Assembly: GCF_019402665.1 (NCBI RefSeq)
Contig: NZ_VSST01000084.1
Coordinates: 62,367-126,366, forward strand
From: Bradyrhizobium canariense
GTDB taxonomy: Bacteria; Pseudomonadota; Alphaproteobacteria; Rhizobiales; Xanthobacteraceae
Length of the DNA: 64,000 nt
Direction: 5' to 3'
Made by a program: the position numbers and the translations under genes. The notes under the pieces are model-generated. The model saw nothing but the letters and a program-made list of their open reading frames with translations, was not told where the DNA came from and searched no databases. Numbering within the stretch: the stretch's first letter is position 1; the number at the start of each line of letters is the position of its first letter. Positions 9,042 to 18,086 of the stretch are shown piece by piece.

Positions 9042-10597
9042 AGCACTCGCAGCCGCTCGCGCGGTAACGCAGCAATGAACCGCCTGATCGCCCCCAGCAC
9101 CGGTCCCTGATCGCCTGCAAAGAACCAGTGATCATGGCCGTCGAGCTCGACGAATTGCGCACCTTTGATCCGGCTCGCGAGATCGCGGCCGGCCGCAATC
9201 CGTACGGCCTTGTCGTCCCGACGATGCAGCACCAATGTCGGCATGGCAATCTGCGGCAAAAGCTGCCGCACGTCGGCGTCGCGAAACGCCTCGAGCACGG
9301 CCGAGATGCCGCCGGGACTGGAGGCCGCGCGCAATAGCCCCGCCCACCAGGCGCGGGCCTGGGGATCGCCGGCAAGGCTGGGCGCGAAGGTTTCAATCTC
9401 TACCGGTCCTCCCCATTGCGCAATGAGGTGCTTGCTCCAGGCGTCGTACTGGCTGGCGCGCAACGCGTGCGGATAGTCCTGCGACCAGCAGCCCTTGGCC
9501 AATGCACCGAACAGAATGAGTCCGGCCACGAGACGCGGCTCATCGACCGCAAATTTGATGCAGGCTGGCCCGCACTCGGATGCGCCGAACAGCACGACAT
9601 GGCGCGAATCCGTCGCCCGCAGAACGGTACCGATATCCTCCGCGGTGACATCGATACCGGGGGCCGATCCAACCCGGTCCGACAGCCCGATGCCGCGACG
9701 ATCGAACACGATCAGGCGCCCAAGCTTCATCAGTGAGGCCAGAAACCTCCGGCTCGCGGGATGCTCCCAGGCGCGTTCCACATGCGACACGAAGCCCGGC
9801 ATGACCAGGATGTCGACCGGACCGCTGCCATAGGTCTGATACGCCAGATGCACGCCGGCGCCCTTGACATAGCGCGTCGCTGGAATCGCATGTGCCGCCG
9901 CAGGACTCATTAGCGCCTCGGTCTCCGCTTCGGGCGCAACACCAAGCTCGTCACGCAGCCGCTGCGTCAGTGCCGCGTGGTGCCGCTCTGCCGCGCTGCG
10001 GTCGCCCGCCAGCAGCAGGCTGCGGATCAGATGCCGGCCGTAGACCTCGCTCAAAGGATCGAGCTCGGCCAGACGGGTCGCATGTGCGGTCGCGGCAAAG
10101 TAGTCTCCGGCAGCAGTCTTGTCCTGCACCAGACGCTCCAGCGCGTGAACGAGACGTCCGCGCAGCGCCTCGCGGCGAAAGAACGCCCAGTCGTCGAATT
10201 CCGGACAGTCCTCCGGCGAGAAGCCTGCGAGGAAATCTCCCCGATAAATCTGGCAGGCCTGGTCAAAGTCACCGCGATCGCAGGCGCTCTCGAACAGATG
10301 TGCATCGACTTGCAGCGCGACTGCCGGAGACCACCGCAGACTGGTCCGATCGGTCTCGAACACCTGCTGACCGAGCGTCAGCTCGATGCGGTGAAGCAGC
10401 CGCCGCAATCGCGCAAGGCCGGTCTCGCGGTCGGCCTCCGGCCACAGCAGCGTGGCCACCACGTCGCGGGCCGCAGCGCACTTGGCTTCCGCGAGATAGA
10501 CCAGCAGCGCGAGGCCCTTGCGCAGGGCCAACTTGATCGGGCGGCCGTCGGCGTGGACCTCCGGGAACCCGAACGTCCCCAGCGAAAAAACCGTCAT
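9038..10597 (-). CDS. SARP-like regulator fused to an alpha/beta hydrolase
   Basis: 519 residues. Positions 1-90 are an OmpR/SARP-type winged-helix region, about 95-230 a bacterial transcriptional activator (BTAD) helical-repeat domain, and about 240-510 an alpha/beta hydrolase. The nucleophile elbow reads GASECG (Ser340), so the usual final Gly of GxSxG is Cys. Candidate acid and base are in LHRRDDKAV and DGHDHWFF. Start at 10597 has GGGAGGA upstream. Fusing a DNA-binding activator to a hydrolase suggests sensing or destroying a small ester or lactone signal. It is divergent from mddA and may control it; this is inferred. Confidence 0.88.
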   Translation of the reverse strand: MTVFSLGTFGFPEVHADGRPIKLALRKGLALLVYLAEAKCAAARDVVATLLWPEADRETGLARLRRLLHRIELTLGQQVFETDRTSLRWSPAVALQVDAHLFESACDRGDFDQACQIYRGDFLAGFSPEDCPEFDDWAFFRREALRGRLVHALERLVQDKTAAGDYFAATAHATRLAELDPLSEVYGRHLIRSLLLAGDRSAAERHHAALTQRLRDELGVAPEAETEALMSPAAAHAIPATRYVKGAGVHLAYQTYGSGPVDILVMPGFVSHVERAWEHPASRRFLASLMKLGRLIVFDRRGIGLSDRVGSAPGIDVTAEDIGTVLRATDSRHVVLFGASECGPACIKFAVDEPRLVAGLILFGALAKGCWSQDYPHALRASQYDAWSKHLIAQWGGPVEIETFAPSLAGDPQARAWWAGLLRAASSPGGISAVLEAFRDADVRQLLPQIAMPTLVLHRRDDKAVRIAAGRDLASRIKGAQFVELDGHDHWFFAGDQGPVLGAIRRFIAALPRERLRVL

Positions 10598-10673
10598 GAA
10601 AGTCCTCCCTCCCCTCGCGGCGCCCCCGGGGGACGCACAGGGGACGGTCCAGCGATAGCAGTCGGGGCAGATC

Positions 10674-10704
10674 GAGCCTGCTCGCCGGCGAGCAACTCAG
10701 GCTC
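10674..10704. promoter_or_regulatory. Nested palindrome between divergent genes
   Basis: A perfect 16-bp palindrome TGCTCGCCGGCGAGCA (10679-10694) is set inside a wider dyad, GAGCCTG (10674-10680) with CAGGCTC (10698-10704). It lies 77 bp upstream of the SARP-hydrolase gene and 42 bp upstream of mddA, so it is a good operator candidate for one or both. Confidence 0.5.
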
Positions 10705-10745
10705 CTGCATGCGGCACGGCTGCATCAGGCACAATAGGAAAAAAC

Positions 10746-11507
10746 ATGATCTCGCGCCTCCTGATCCTGCTCTACGCCATCGTGAGCTACGTCATCTTCA
10801 CGGTCTCATTTCTCTATGCGCTCGGTTTCGTCGGCAATTATGTCGTGCCCAAGTCGATTGATAAGTCGATCGACATGCCGATCGGCGTCGGCAGCCCGAC
10901 GGACCTGAGCGTGGCCATCGTCGTCAACCTGCTGCTGATGAGCCTGTTTGCAATCCAGCACAGCGTCATGGCGCGCCCGGGCTTCAAGCGATGGCTGGTC
11001 AAATTCCTCCCCGCAGCCTGCCAGCGCAGCACCTATGTGCTGCTCTCCAGCCTGATCTTGCTGCTGCTGTTTTGGCAGTGGCGTCCGATCCCCACGCCGG
11101 TCTGGCAAACCAGCGGAACAGCGGCCTGGTTGCTGATCGGCGTACATTGGCTCGGCTGGCTGATCGCGTTCGCCTCGACCCACATGATCGATCATTTCGA
11201 TCTGTTCGGCCTGCGCCAGGCCTTCGTTGCGTTCCGCGGGAGCGCGATACCAGGTCAATCGTTCAGGACGCCGCTGCTCTACAAGATCGTGCGGCATCCC
11301 ATCATGCTCGGCTTCCTGCTCGCGTTCTGGGCCACGCCCGAGATGACCATTGGCCACCTTCTGTTTGCACTCGCAAACACCGCCTACATCCTGGCCGCGC
11401 TTCAGTTCGAGGAGCGCGACCTGATCGCCGAATTCGGCGCGACCTACCAGGACTATCGCCGACGCGTTCCCATGCTGCTGCCGCGTCCTTTCGGAGCGCC
11501 CCGATGA
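10746..11507 (+). CDS. mddA: Methanethiol S-methyltransferase (MddA type)
   Basis: 253-residue integral membrane methyltransferase of the isoprenylcysteine methyltransferase/NnrU-like group. MddA methylates methanethiol to dimethyl sulfide, and MddA activity is known in Bradyrhizobium. The N-terminal stretch YALGFVGNYVVPKSID and the motif IVRHPIMLGFLLAFW fit this family, with about five membrane segments. AGGAAAAAAC precedes the ATG. The stop overlaps the next gene's start as ATGA, so the two are translationally coupled. The family call is firm; the exact substrate is less certain. Confidence 0.82.
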   Translation: MISRLLILLYAIVSYVIFTVSFLYALGFVGNYVVPKSIDKSIDMPIGVGSPTDLSVAIVVNLLLMSLFAIQHSVMARPGFKRWLVKFLPAACQRSTYVLLSSLILLLLFWQWRPIPTPVWQTSGTAAWLLIGVHWLGWLIAFASTHMIDHFDLFGLRQAFVAFRGSAIPGQSFRTPLLYKIVRHPIMLGFLLAFWATPEMTIGHLLFALANTAYILAALQFEERDLIAEFGATYQDYRRRVPMLLPRPFGAPR

Positions 11508-12478
11508 AAGCGATTCTGTGCACATCGTTCACCGGACCCGGCGATTTGCGCCTCGGCGAGATCGACGAGCCGAAGCCGGCCGGCGACGAGATCCTGATCG
11601 ACGTCCACGCGGCTTCAGTCAGTTTCATGGACCAGTTGGTGGTCTCGGGGCTCTACCAGATGCGGCCGCCGACGCCCTTCGTGCCTGGCACGGAAGCATC
11701 CGGTGTCGTCGTCGCGGTCGGCGACGAGGTCACGGGATTCGCGCCTGGCGACCGCGTGGCGTGCAGCGCCTGGACCGGCGGCTACGCCGAACGGATGATA
11801 GCGAAGGACTCAAAGTGCGTGCGTCTGCCTGAAGGCGTCGCGTTCGAAGCCGCGGCGACGGTCCTGCATAATTACGGCACGGCCTATTATGCGCTGGTCG
11901 AACGGGCCCGGGCGCAGCGCGGCGAAACGCTGTTCGTCACCGGTGCTGCTGGCGGAGTTGGCCTTGCCGCCGTCGACCTCGGCCGCCATCTGGGACTGCG
12001 TGTCGTCGCCGGTGTCGGCTCCGACGACAAGGCAGCCCTGGTCCAGAGTTACGGCGCCAGCGAAGTCGTCAACTATCGCAGCGAAGATCTGCGCGGCCGG
12101 ATCAAGGCGATCACGGCAGACGGCATCGATATCGGCTTCGGCACTGTCGGTGGCGCGATATTCGAGCAGATGGCCCGCTCGATGAAGTGGGGCGGACGGC
12201 TGATGCCCATCGGCTTCACCAGCGGCGAGATTCCCCAGCTCCCGATGAACCTTCCGCTGCTGAAGAACTATTCCATCCTCGGCGTCTTCGTCGGCGCCTG
12301 GGCGGAGAAATTTCCCGCGGACGCCGCGCGTATGAATGCCACGCTGATGCAATTGCTGGCCGGCGGAAAAATCCGCCCGCATATCGATCGCGTCCTCCCT
12401 TTGGAGGAGGCCGGCGAAGCCATGCGTGCCGTGGCCAACCGAACGGTTCAGGGGCGAATTGTCCTCAAGATCAGGTAA
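11504..12478 (+). CDS. Zinc-free quinone oxidoreductase (MDR family)
   Basis: 324-residue NADPH:quinone reductase-like protein of the medium-chain dehydrogenase superfamily. It has an N-terminal GroES-like domain (PFVPGTEASGVVVAVG) and a Rossmann fold with the nucleotide motif GAAGGVGLAAVDLG. The zinc-ligand residues of alcohol dehydrogenases are absent. Start at 11504 overlaps the mddA stop by four bases. The substrate is unknown; synteny links it to mddA. Confidence 0.9.
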   Translation: MKAILCTSFTGPGDLRLGEIDEPKPAGDEILIDVHAASVSFMDQLVVSGLYQMRPPTPFVPGTEASGVVVAVGDEVTGFAPGDRVACSAWTGGYAERMIAKDSKCVRLPEGVAFEAAATVLHNYGTAYYALVERARAQRGETLFVTGAAGGVGLAAVDLGRHLGLRVVAGVGSDDKAALVQSYGASEVVNYRSEDLRGRIKAITADGIDIGFGTVGGAIFEQMARSMKWGGRLMPIGFTSGEIPQLPMNLPLLKNYSILGVFVGAWAEKFPADAARMNATLMQLLAGGKIRPHIDRVLPLEEAGEAMRAVANRTVQGRIVLKIR

Positions 12479-12506
12479 AGTGCACGGGGAAGAGAGAACA
12501 AAACCT

Positions 12507-13262
12507 ATGACACAGATCATCATCGACAAACGCTTTTGCGGTCCTCCCAACTCCGGCAACGGCGGCTATGTCTGTGGGCGGCTGGCCCGCCACATTGCCG
12601 GCGCCGCGGAGATAACGCTGCGCGCACCGCCGCCGCTGGACACCCCGCTTGATGCGGTCGCGACGAACGACGGCACATGGGAGCTTCACGACAGCGACAA
12701 GATCGTCGCGACCGGGCGGCCGGCAAGCGTCGAGCTTGCGCGGCTGGAGACAGCGAGCCTGGAGAAAGCACGCGCCGCCGAATTGCTGGCGCTAGTCCAG
12801 CCGCACGAGCATCCGCTGCCGAATTGCTTCGTTTGCGGTCCCGCGCGTGCGAAAGGCGACGGCCTGCGCATCTTCGCCGGGCCGCTCAGCCGTCATGCGC
12901 AGATTCCTGTCCTCGCGGCGACCTGGGCACCAGATTCGAACCTCGCCGCCGAGGACGGCCTGGTCGCACCCGAATTCCTCTGGTCGGCGCTCGATTGCCC
13001 CACCGGCTTTGCCTGCAATTACGATCAGCAGAGCGGCGGCTTCGAAAAGACCCCGCTCCTGCTCGGGCGGATGTCGGCTCACATCGACGCCCGCCCGCGC
13101 CCGGGAGACCGCTGCATCATCACGGCCTGGCCAACCGCCCGCGACGGCCGCAAGCGCATGGCCGACGCCGCGGTGCATGATGGAGCCGGGAAATTGCTCG
13201 CGGTGGCGCGCACGACATGGATTGCGGTGGAGCGCGAGGTGCAGCTCGGGCGCCTTTCGTAG
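12507..13262 (+). CDS. Hotdog-type thioesterase-like protein
   Basis: 251 residues, no signal peptide. It has a central motif NCFVCGPARAKGDGLRIFAG and a C-terminal half resembling acyl-CoA thioesterase hotdog domains (LLGRMSAHIDARPRPGDRCIITAW). The ATG at 12507 starts MTQIIIDKRFCGPP, a conserved opening in such proteins; no strong Shine-Dalgarno is seen beyond GAGAG. It lies 28 bases after the oxidoreductase, so is probably in the mddA operon. No experimental function is known to me for the family. Confidence 0.72.
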   Translation: MTQIIIDKRFCGPPNSGNGGYVCGRLARHIAGAAEITLRAPPPLDTPLDAVATNDGTWELHDSDKIVATGRPASVELARLETASLEKARAAELLALVQPHEHPLPNCFVCGPARAKGDGLRIFAGPLSRHAQIPVLAATWAPDSNLAAEDGLVAPEFLWSALDCPTGFACNYDQQSGGFEKTPLLLGRMSAHIDARPRPGDRCIITAWPTARDGRKRMADAAVHDGAGKLLAVARTTWIAVEREVQLGRLS

Positions 13263-13433
13263 AGGGGACATGGGCGCCCGGTACGGAGCCAGCCAGCTTT
13301 CGGCTAGCCAAGAGAGCACTCCACCTTGCCCACCATGCGACGCTGCCAAGCGTCGAGAAGCATTGAACCCCTATTTGATCAAAGATACCCTTGCAGCTGT
13401 CGCCAACGCAAAAAAGATCCAAGGGGGTACGCG

Positions 13434-15137
13434 ATGATCCGCAAGTTAACGGCATTTGCAATCCTTGCTACGGGCACGTTCATCGCTGGCGTCGCAAATG
13501 CCGAGGCACAGCAGCCGGAGCTTAATGCGCCTGACCTAGTCCTCGTTAATGGCAAGGTTCTGACGTTAGACGACCGATCGACCGTCACGGAGGCAGTCGC
13601 CGTCGCGGATGGAAAGATCATCGCGACCGGAACCAGTGCTTCGATCAAGGCGCTTGCAGGCGCCCGGACCCGCGTGCTCGATGTGTCTGGCAAGACCGTC
13701 ATCCCCGGATTGATCGATACACACGCTCACTTCAAAGCCGCTGGTCTGGGCGACTATGTCGTAAGCCTGGGCCGAGCCAAGACCGTTGCGGACGCGCTCG
13801 AGGCCATCAAATCATTCGCCACGAAGAAAAAGCCGGGTGAGTGGATTGTAGGTGGCGCGTGGCATCCACCCTCACAATTGGCCGAGAAGCGCTATCTGAC
13901 GAGGCAGGAGATCGATAGCGTTGCTCCAGACAACCCGGTCTATCTTCGCACCGTCGGGCATTTCTCGATGGCGAACACCATGGCTCTACAAGTGGTCGGT
14001 GTCGACAAGACCACCGCGGATCCGAGTGGTGGAAAGTTTGAACGCGATGCAGCCGGTGAATTGACCGGCGTGCTCGTGGAGACGGCGATCGATCGGGTCG
14101 AGAAGGCCGTACCACCCTGGACAGAAGACGACGAAATGCGGCAATTCACCATTGCCGAAGGTGTGCTGAACAGTTTTGGCATCACCAGTGTGATCGAAGG
14201 CGCAACAGAGCCACGCGACGTCCGCACGCTGCAGAAGCTTGTCGCAGCCGGGAAGGCCACTTTGCGCACCGGCGTGATGTTTCGACCGGAGCCCCCAGCT
14301 GATCTGACTGCATGGGAAGCGATCATGTCAGGCAATGGCGCCTCATCAGGGTTCGGTGACGATTGGCTCAAGTTCGCCGGCATCAAGATCTTTTACGACG
14401 GCGGCATGACGCTGAAGACGGCGCTCATGCGTGACGTGTATCCCGATTCACACGACAACTATCACGGCATCACGCAGCAGACTCCCGAGCGGCTGAAGCA
14501 ACTCATCGCCGTCAGCAACCGTTATGACTGGCGTGTCGGTGTCCACGTGGTGGGCGACCTGGGTATTGACCAGGTGCTCGATGCCTTCGAGGCAGCGGAT
14601 AAAGAAAAATCGATCCGCGATCGTCGCTTCGTCCTCATCCACGCCAGCCTGATCCGGCCAGAACAGATGGAGCGTGCGCAGAGACTCGGAGTCCGCATCG
14701 ATTTCCAGAACGTTTTCATGTGGGATAAGGCAGCGACCGTCGAACGATTTCTCGGGAAAGCGACCGCCGACCGCGCCGTACCGACCAGAACGTTGATCGA
14801 AAAAATGGGGCTCAACAGCCTCGGCGCCGGGACGGATTTTCCGGTCAACCCGATCAACCCCTTCCTCAACATGTACATCATGGTGACCAGGAAGGACCCC
14901 AACGGAAACGTCTACGGCTCGGCAGAAGCCATCACCCGCGAGCAGGCCCTCCGTCTCTACAGCAGCGCGGCTTCACGCTACACGTTCGATGAAGCGCGCA
15001 AAGGGACCATCGAACCCGGAAAGCTGGCGGACATCGTGGTGCTCTCCGCCGACTACGCGACCGTGCCGGAGGAGCAGATCAAGGACATCAAGGTGGACCT
15101 GACCCTGGTCGGCGGCAAGGTTGTCTTCCAGCGCTGA
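13434..15137 (+). CDS. Exported amidohydrolase (YtcJ-like, amidohydrolase_3)
   Basis: 567 residues. An N-terminal signal peptide (about 1-25, ending ANAEAQ) precedes a metal-dependent amidohydrolase. The HxH motif is in IDTHAHF, later metal or catalytic residues lie in GVHVVGDLG and LIHASLI, and the C-terminal GTDFPVNPINPF holds the conserved Asp. AGGGGG precedes the ATG at 13434. It stands alone, with a 171-base gap from the hotdog gene. Base composition looks less GC-rich than neighbours, which may mean transfer. Substrate unknown. Confidence 0.88.
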   Translation: MIRKLTAFAILATGTFIAGVANAEAQQPELNAPDLVLVNGKVLTLDDRSTVTEAVAVADGKIIATGTSASIKALAGARTRVLDVSGKTVIPGLIDTHAHFKAAGLGDYVVSLGRAKTVADALEAIKSFATKKKPGEWIVGGAWHPPSQLAEKRYLTRQEIDSVAPDNPVYLRTVGHFSMANTMALQVVGVDKTTADPSGGKFERDAAGELTGVLVETAIDRVEKAVPPWTEDDEMRQFTIAEGVLNSFGITSVIEGATEPRDVRTLQKLVAAGKATLRTGVMFRPEPPADLTAWEAIMSGNGASSGFGDDWLKFAGIKIFYDGGMTLKTALMRDVYPDSHDNYHGITQQTPERLKQLIAVSNRYDWRVGVHVVGDLGIDQVLDAFEAADKEKSIRDRRFVLIHASLIRPEQMERAQRLGVRIDFQNVFMWDKAATVERFLGKATADRAVPTRTLIEKMGLNSLGAGTDFPVNPINPFLNMYIMVTRKDPNGNVYGSAEAITREQALRLYSSAASRYTFDEARKGTIEPGKLADIVVLSADYATVPEEQIKDIKVDLTLVGGKVVFQR

Positions 15138-15197
15138 ACCGGCGCTGATCGGCCAAGGTGAGCGAGACCGACAATCCGCTTTGCTTTTCGACGAAAT

Positions 15198-16397
15198 CTA
15201 AGCGCTCTGCTGTATCATTCCCTGCAGCCGCTCCAGCTCCGCCTCGATATCGCGCTCCACATCCGCCGCCCGAATCTCCAGCACCCGATAATCGCGCGCC
15301 TCCAGCCACGCCCGCCGCGACGCACGATCCGCGACGATCGCCTCGTTCTCACCCGCGTTCACCAGCTCGATCGCGATCCGGTGCGGGAACGAGACGAAGT
15401 CCGGGATGTGCCGCCCCACCGGGGTCTGGCGCTTGAACCCTCCTGCGAAACGGCGATCGCGTGTGAGCGCCTGCCAGAGCAGGCGTTCGGCGTCGGTTGG
15501 GTTGCGGCGGAGCAGGCGGGCGAGGCCGCGTACGGTGGAGCCACTGTCGGGCACGCCGCCGCCCTGCCCGTGCTCGGCCAAAAGCGCGCGCAGCCGCGTG
15601 GCTTGCTCGCCGTCGAGCACGCCGCCCTTGGCCGGGCCCTTGCGCCCTTCCGCGATCGCCATCACGACACCGTGCAGGGTGTGCATGTCCTGCTTGGTCG
15701 GCTCCATCCGAGTGAAGATGTTGCGCAGGTTCACCAGCATGGTGTCGCGCTTCTCGGCCGGGCGCAAAAATTCGACCCGGTCGAGCTCGCGGATCAAATT
15801 GTCGAAGAAGGCCTGCATCTGGTGCTGCGAGGCGCGCTCGGAGCGCTCCGGCATGGCGTGCGGCAGCTCGCCGGAGGTCGCGCGCTTGAACCATTCGTAG
15901 CCGACCAGCAGCACGGCCTGGGCGAGGTTGAGCGAGGCAAAGCCCGGATTGACCGGGAAGGTAATGATGCGGTTGGCAAGCCCGACCTCCTCATTGGTCA
16001 GGCCCCAGCGCTCCCGGCCGAACAGGATACCGGCCTTTCCGCCGGCGGCGACGTGCCCGGAAATCTCACTAGCTGCGGCTTCCGGGCCCACCACCGGCTT
16101 GGCCTGGTCGTGGGGGCGCGCGGTGGTGGCGAACAGCAGGTCGAGGTCGGCGACGGCCTCACCGACCGTGTCGAACAATTCGACCTTGTCCAGAATATAG
16201 TCGGCCCCGGCCGCGGCGCGCTGGGCGGCGATGTTCGGCCAGCCGTCGCGCGGATTGACGATGCGCAATCGGCTCAGTGCGAAGTTACCCATGGCGCGCG
16301 CGGCCATGCCGATGTTTTCGCCCAGCTGCGGCTCGACCAGGATGACGATGGGACCGTCGAGGGAAAGGCCCGCCTTGCTCTTGTCAGTCCCCGACAT
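15198..16397 (-). CDS. trmJ: TrmJ-like tRNA methyltransferase fused to a DUF559 domain
   Basis: 399 residues. The first ~245 form a SPOUT RNA methyltransferase of the TrmJ type (PIVILVEPQLGENIGMAARAMGNF, FGRERWGLTNEEV, NPGFASLNLAQAV), which 2'-O-methylates position 32 of tRNAs. After a linker, residues about 285-395 are a DUF559/Vsr-like nuclease-fold domain (RRNPTDAERLLWQAL, FKRQTPVGRHIPDFV). Its acidic core is partly changed: IELVNAGENE stands where IELDGG is usual. TrmJ proteins are normally about 250 residues, so the extra domain is notable. Convergent with the amidohydrolase gene. Confidence 0.88.
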   Translation of the reverse strand: MSGTDKSKAGLSLDGPIVILVEPQLGENIGMAARAMGNFALSRLRIVNPRDGWPNIAAQRAAAGADYILDKVELFDTVGEAVADLDLLFATTARPHDQAKPVVGPEAAASEISGHVAAGGKAGILFGRERWGLTNEEVGLANRIITFPVNPGFASLNLAQAVLLVGYEWFKRATSGELPHAMPERSERASQHQMQAFFDNLIRELDRVEFLRPAEKRDTMLVNLRNIFTRMEPTKQDMHTLHGVVMAIAEGRKGPAKGGVLDGEQATRLRALLAEHGQGGGVPDSGSTVRGLARLLRRNPTDAERLLWQALTRDRRFAGGFKRQTPVGRHIPDFVSFPHRIAIELVNAGENEAIVADRASRRAWLEARDYRVLEIRAADVERDIEAELERLQGMIQQSA

Positions 16398-16775
16398 CTC
16401 GCTTCGCTTTCACACTGGTTCTCAAGGCCTTGGACAGGCCCTCTTGATGAAATGATTCAAGGCCGGTCCTGACCTGGTCTCGACCTGGTCTCGACCCGGT
16501 CTTGACCTGCTCTCGGGCCGGCTGCCCGTTCGCCTGTCGTTTGCCTGTCCCGACAAAATTCTCAAGGGAAATAACGGGTTGGATTCGACTTTTGAATCTC
16601 GCCTGAAACTTCAGCCCTGCCCTCGCGACGGGGCTCCTCGAACCCCCATCTGCGGGGGCTGGATGAGCCAAAAGTGCATAATCCCTTGGCTTTCGCCCGC
16701 TGCTATCAGGTGCTAAGAGGCGGCGGATATTCCCGTGGCGCGCCAAAGCGCCGTTCCCAAGAGGCTTCCCCGATC
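16398..16775. other. Intergenic region between trmJ and icd
   Basis: Divergent promoter region of 378 bases. It holds a tandem 11-bp repeat (16470-16513) and GC-rich sequence, but I see no tRNA, clear operator or convincing small gene. Confidence 0.6.
16470..16513. repeat. Four tandem 11-bp repeats
   Basis: TGACCTGGTCT, CGACCTGGTCT, CGACCCGGTCT and TGACCTGCTCT follow head to tail, upstream of trmJ. Function unknown; it could be a slippage-prone array affecting the promoter. Confidence 0.85.
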
Positions 16776-17990
16776 ATGGCAAAAATCAAGGTGTCCAACC
16801 CCGTCGTCGAACTCGATGGCGACGAGATGACCCGGATCATCTGGCAGTACATCAAGGACAAGCTGATTAACCCATTCCTGGATGTCGAGCTGCTCTATTT
16901 CGACCTGGGGATGGAGTACCGTGACGAGACCAACGATCAGGTGACGATCGACGCCGCCGAGGCCATCAAGAAGGTCGGCGTCGGCGTCAAGTGCGCCACG
17001 ATCACCCCGGACGAGGCCCGGGTGAAGGAATTCAACCTCAAGCAGATGTGGAAGTCGCCGAACGGCACCATCCGAAACATCCTCGGCGGCTGCATCTTCC
17101 GCGAGCCGATCATCTGCAAGAACGTGCCGCGCCTCGTTCCGGGCTGGAGCAAGCCGATCATCATCGGTCGCCACGCCTATGGCGACCAGTACCGCGCCAC
17201 TGACATCAAGTTCCCGGGCAAGGGCACGCTGTCGATGAAGTTCGTCGGCGAGGACGGCACCGTGATCGAGCGGGAAGTGTTCAAGGCGCCCAGCGCCGGC
17301 GTCGCCATGCAGATGTATAATCTCGACGATTCCATCATCGACTTCGCCCGCGCCTCGCTCAATTACGGCCTGCTGCGCAACTACCCGGTCTATCTCTCGA
17401 CCAAGAACACCATCCTCAAGGTCTATGACGGCCGCTTCAAGGACATCTTCCAGGACATCTACGACCGCGAGTTCAAGAAGGAATTCGAGGCCAAGGGCCT
17501 GACCTACGAGCACCGCCTGATCGACGACATGGTGGCCTCGGCGCTGAAATGGTCCGGCGGCTATGTCTGGGCCTGCAAGAACTACGACGGCGACGTGCAG
17601 TCCGACACGGTGGCACAGGGCTACGGCTCGCTCGGCCTGATGACCTCGGTCCTCCTCACCCCCGACGGCAAGACGGTGGAAGCCGAGGCCGCCCACGGCA
17701 CGGTGACCCGCCACTACCGCGAGCACCAGAAGGGCAAGGAGACCTCGACCAACTCGATCGCGTCGATCTTCGCCTGGACCCGCGGCCTGTCGCACCGCGC
17801 CAAGCTCGACAACAATGCCGAGCTCGCCAAGTTCGCCAACACCCTGGAGAAGGTCTGCGTCGACACCGTCGAGGAAGGCTACATGACCAAGGACCTCGCG
17901 CTCCTGGTCGGCGCCGACCAGCGCTGGCTCTCGACCACCGGCTTCCTCGACAAGGTCGCCGAGAACCTCGGGAAGGCGCTGGCGGCTTAA
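16776..17990 (+). CDS. icd: NADP-dependent isocitrate dehydrogenase
   Basis: 404 residues, the dimeric eukaryote-like class common in alphaproteobacteria. It decarboxylates isocitrate to 2-oxoglutarate in the TCA cycle and makes NADPH. Start MAKIKVSNPVVELDGDEMTR at 16776 is the usual N-terminus. Conserved substrate and metal regions include KSPNGTIRNILGG, IIGRHAYGDQYRATD and DGDVQSDTVAQGYGSLGLMTS. Single gene followed by a strong terminator. Confidence 0.97.
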   Translation: MAKIKVSNPVVELDGDEMTRIIWQYIKDKLINPFLDVELLYFDLGMEYRDETNDQVTIDAAEAIKKVGVGVKCATITPDEARVKEFNLKQMWKSPNGTIRNILGGCIFREPIICKNVPRLVPGWSKPIIIGRHAYGDQYRATDIKFPGKGTLSMKFVGEDGTVIEREVFKAPSAGVAMQMYNLDDSIIDFARASLNYGLLRNYPVYLSTKNTILKVYDGRFKDIFQDIYDREFKKEFEAKGLTYEHRLIDDMVASALKWSGGYVWACKNYDGDVQSDTVAQGYGSLGLMTSVLLTPDGKTVEAEAAHGTVTRHYREHQKGKETSTNSIASIFAWTRGLSHRAKLDNNAELAKFANTLEKVCVDTVEEGYMTKDLALLVGADQRWLSTTGFLDKVAENLGKALAA

Positions 17991-18030
17991 GCCGACCGCA
18001 ATTTCGCCGGACTGGGCCGGACATCATCAC

Positions 18031-18063
18031 GGGCCGCGCCGCAAGCGCGGCCCGTTCTCTTTG
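18031..18063 (+). terminator. Rho-independent terminator after icd
   Basis: A nine-base-pair stem, GGGCCGCGC (18031-18039) with GCGCGGCCC (18045-18053), followed by GTTCTCTTT. Confidence 0.82.
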
Positions 18064-18086
18064 GGACCTTTCGCGGAGATGCGACG

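Noticed and set aside
16384..16746. 120-residue minus-strand frame across the 11-bp repeats
   Set aside because: Overlaps the trmJ start and is partly made of the tandem repeat; no protein-like features.
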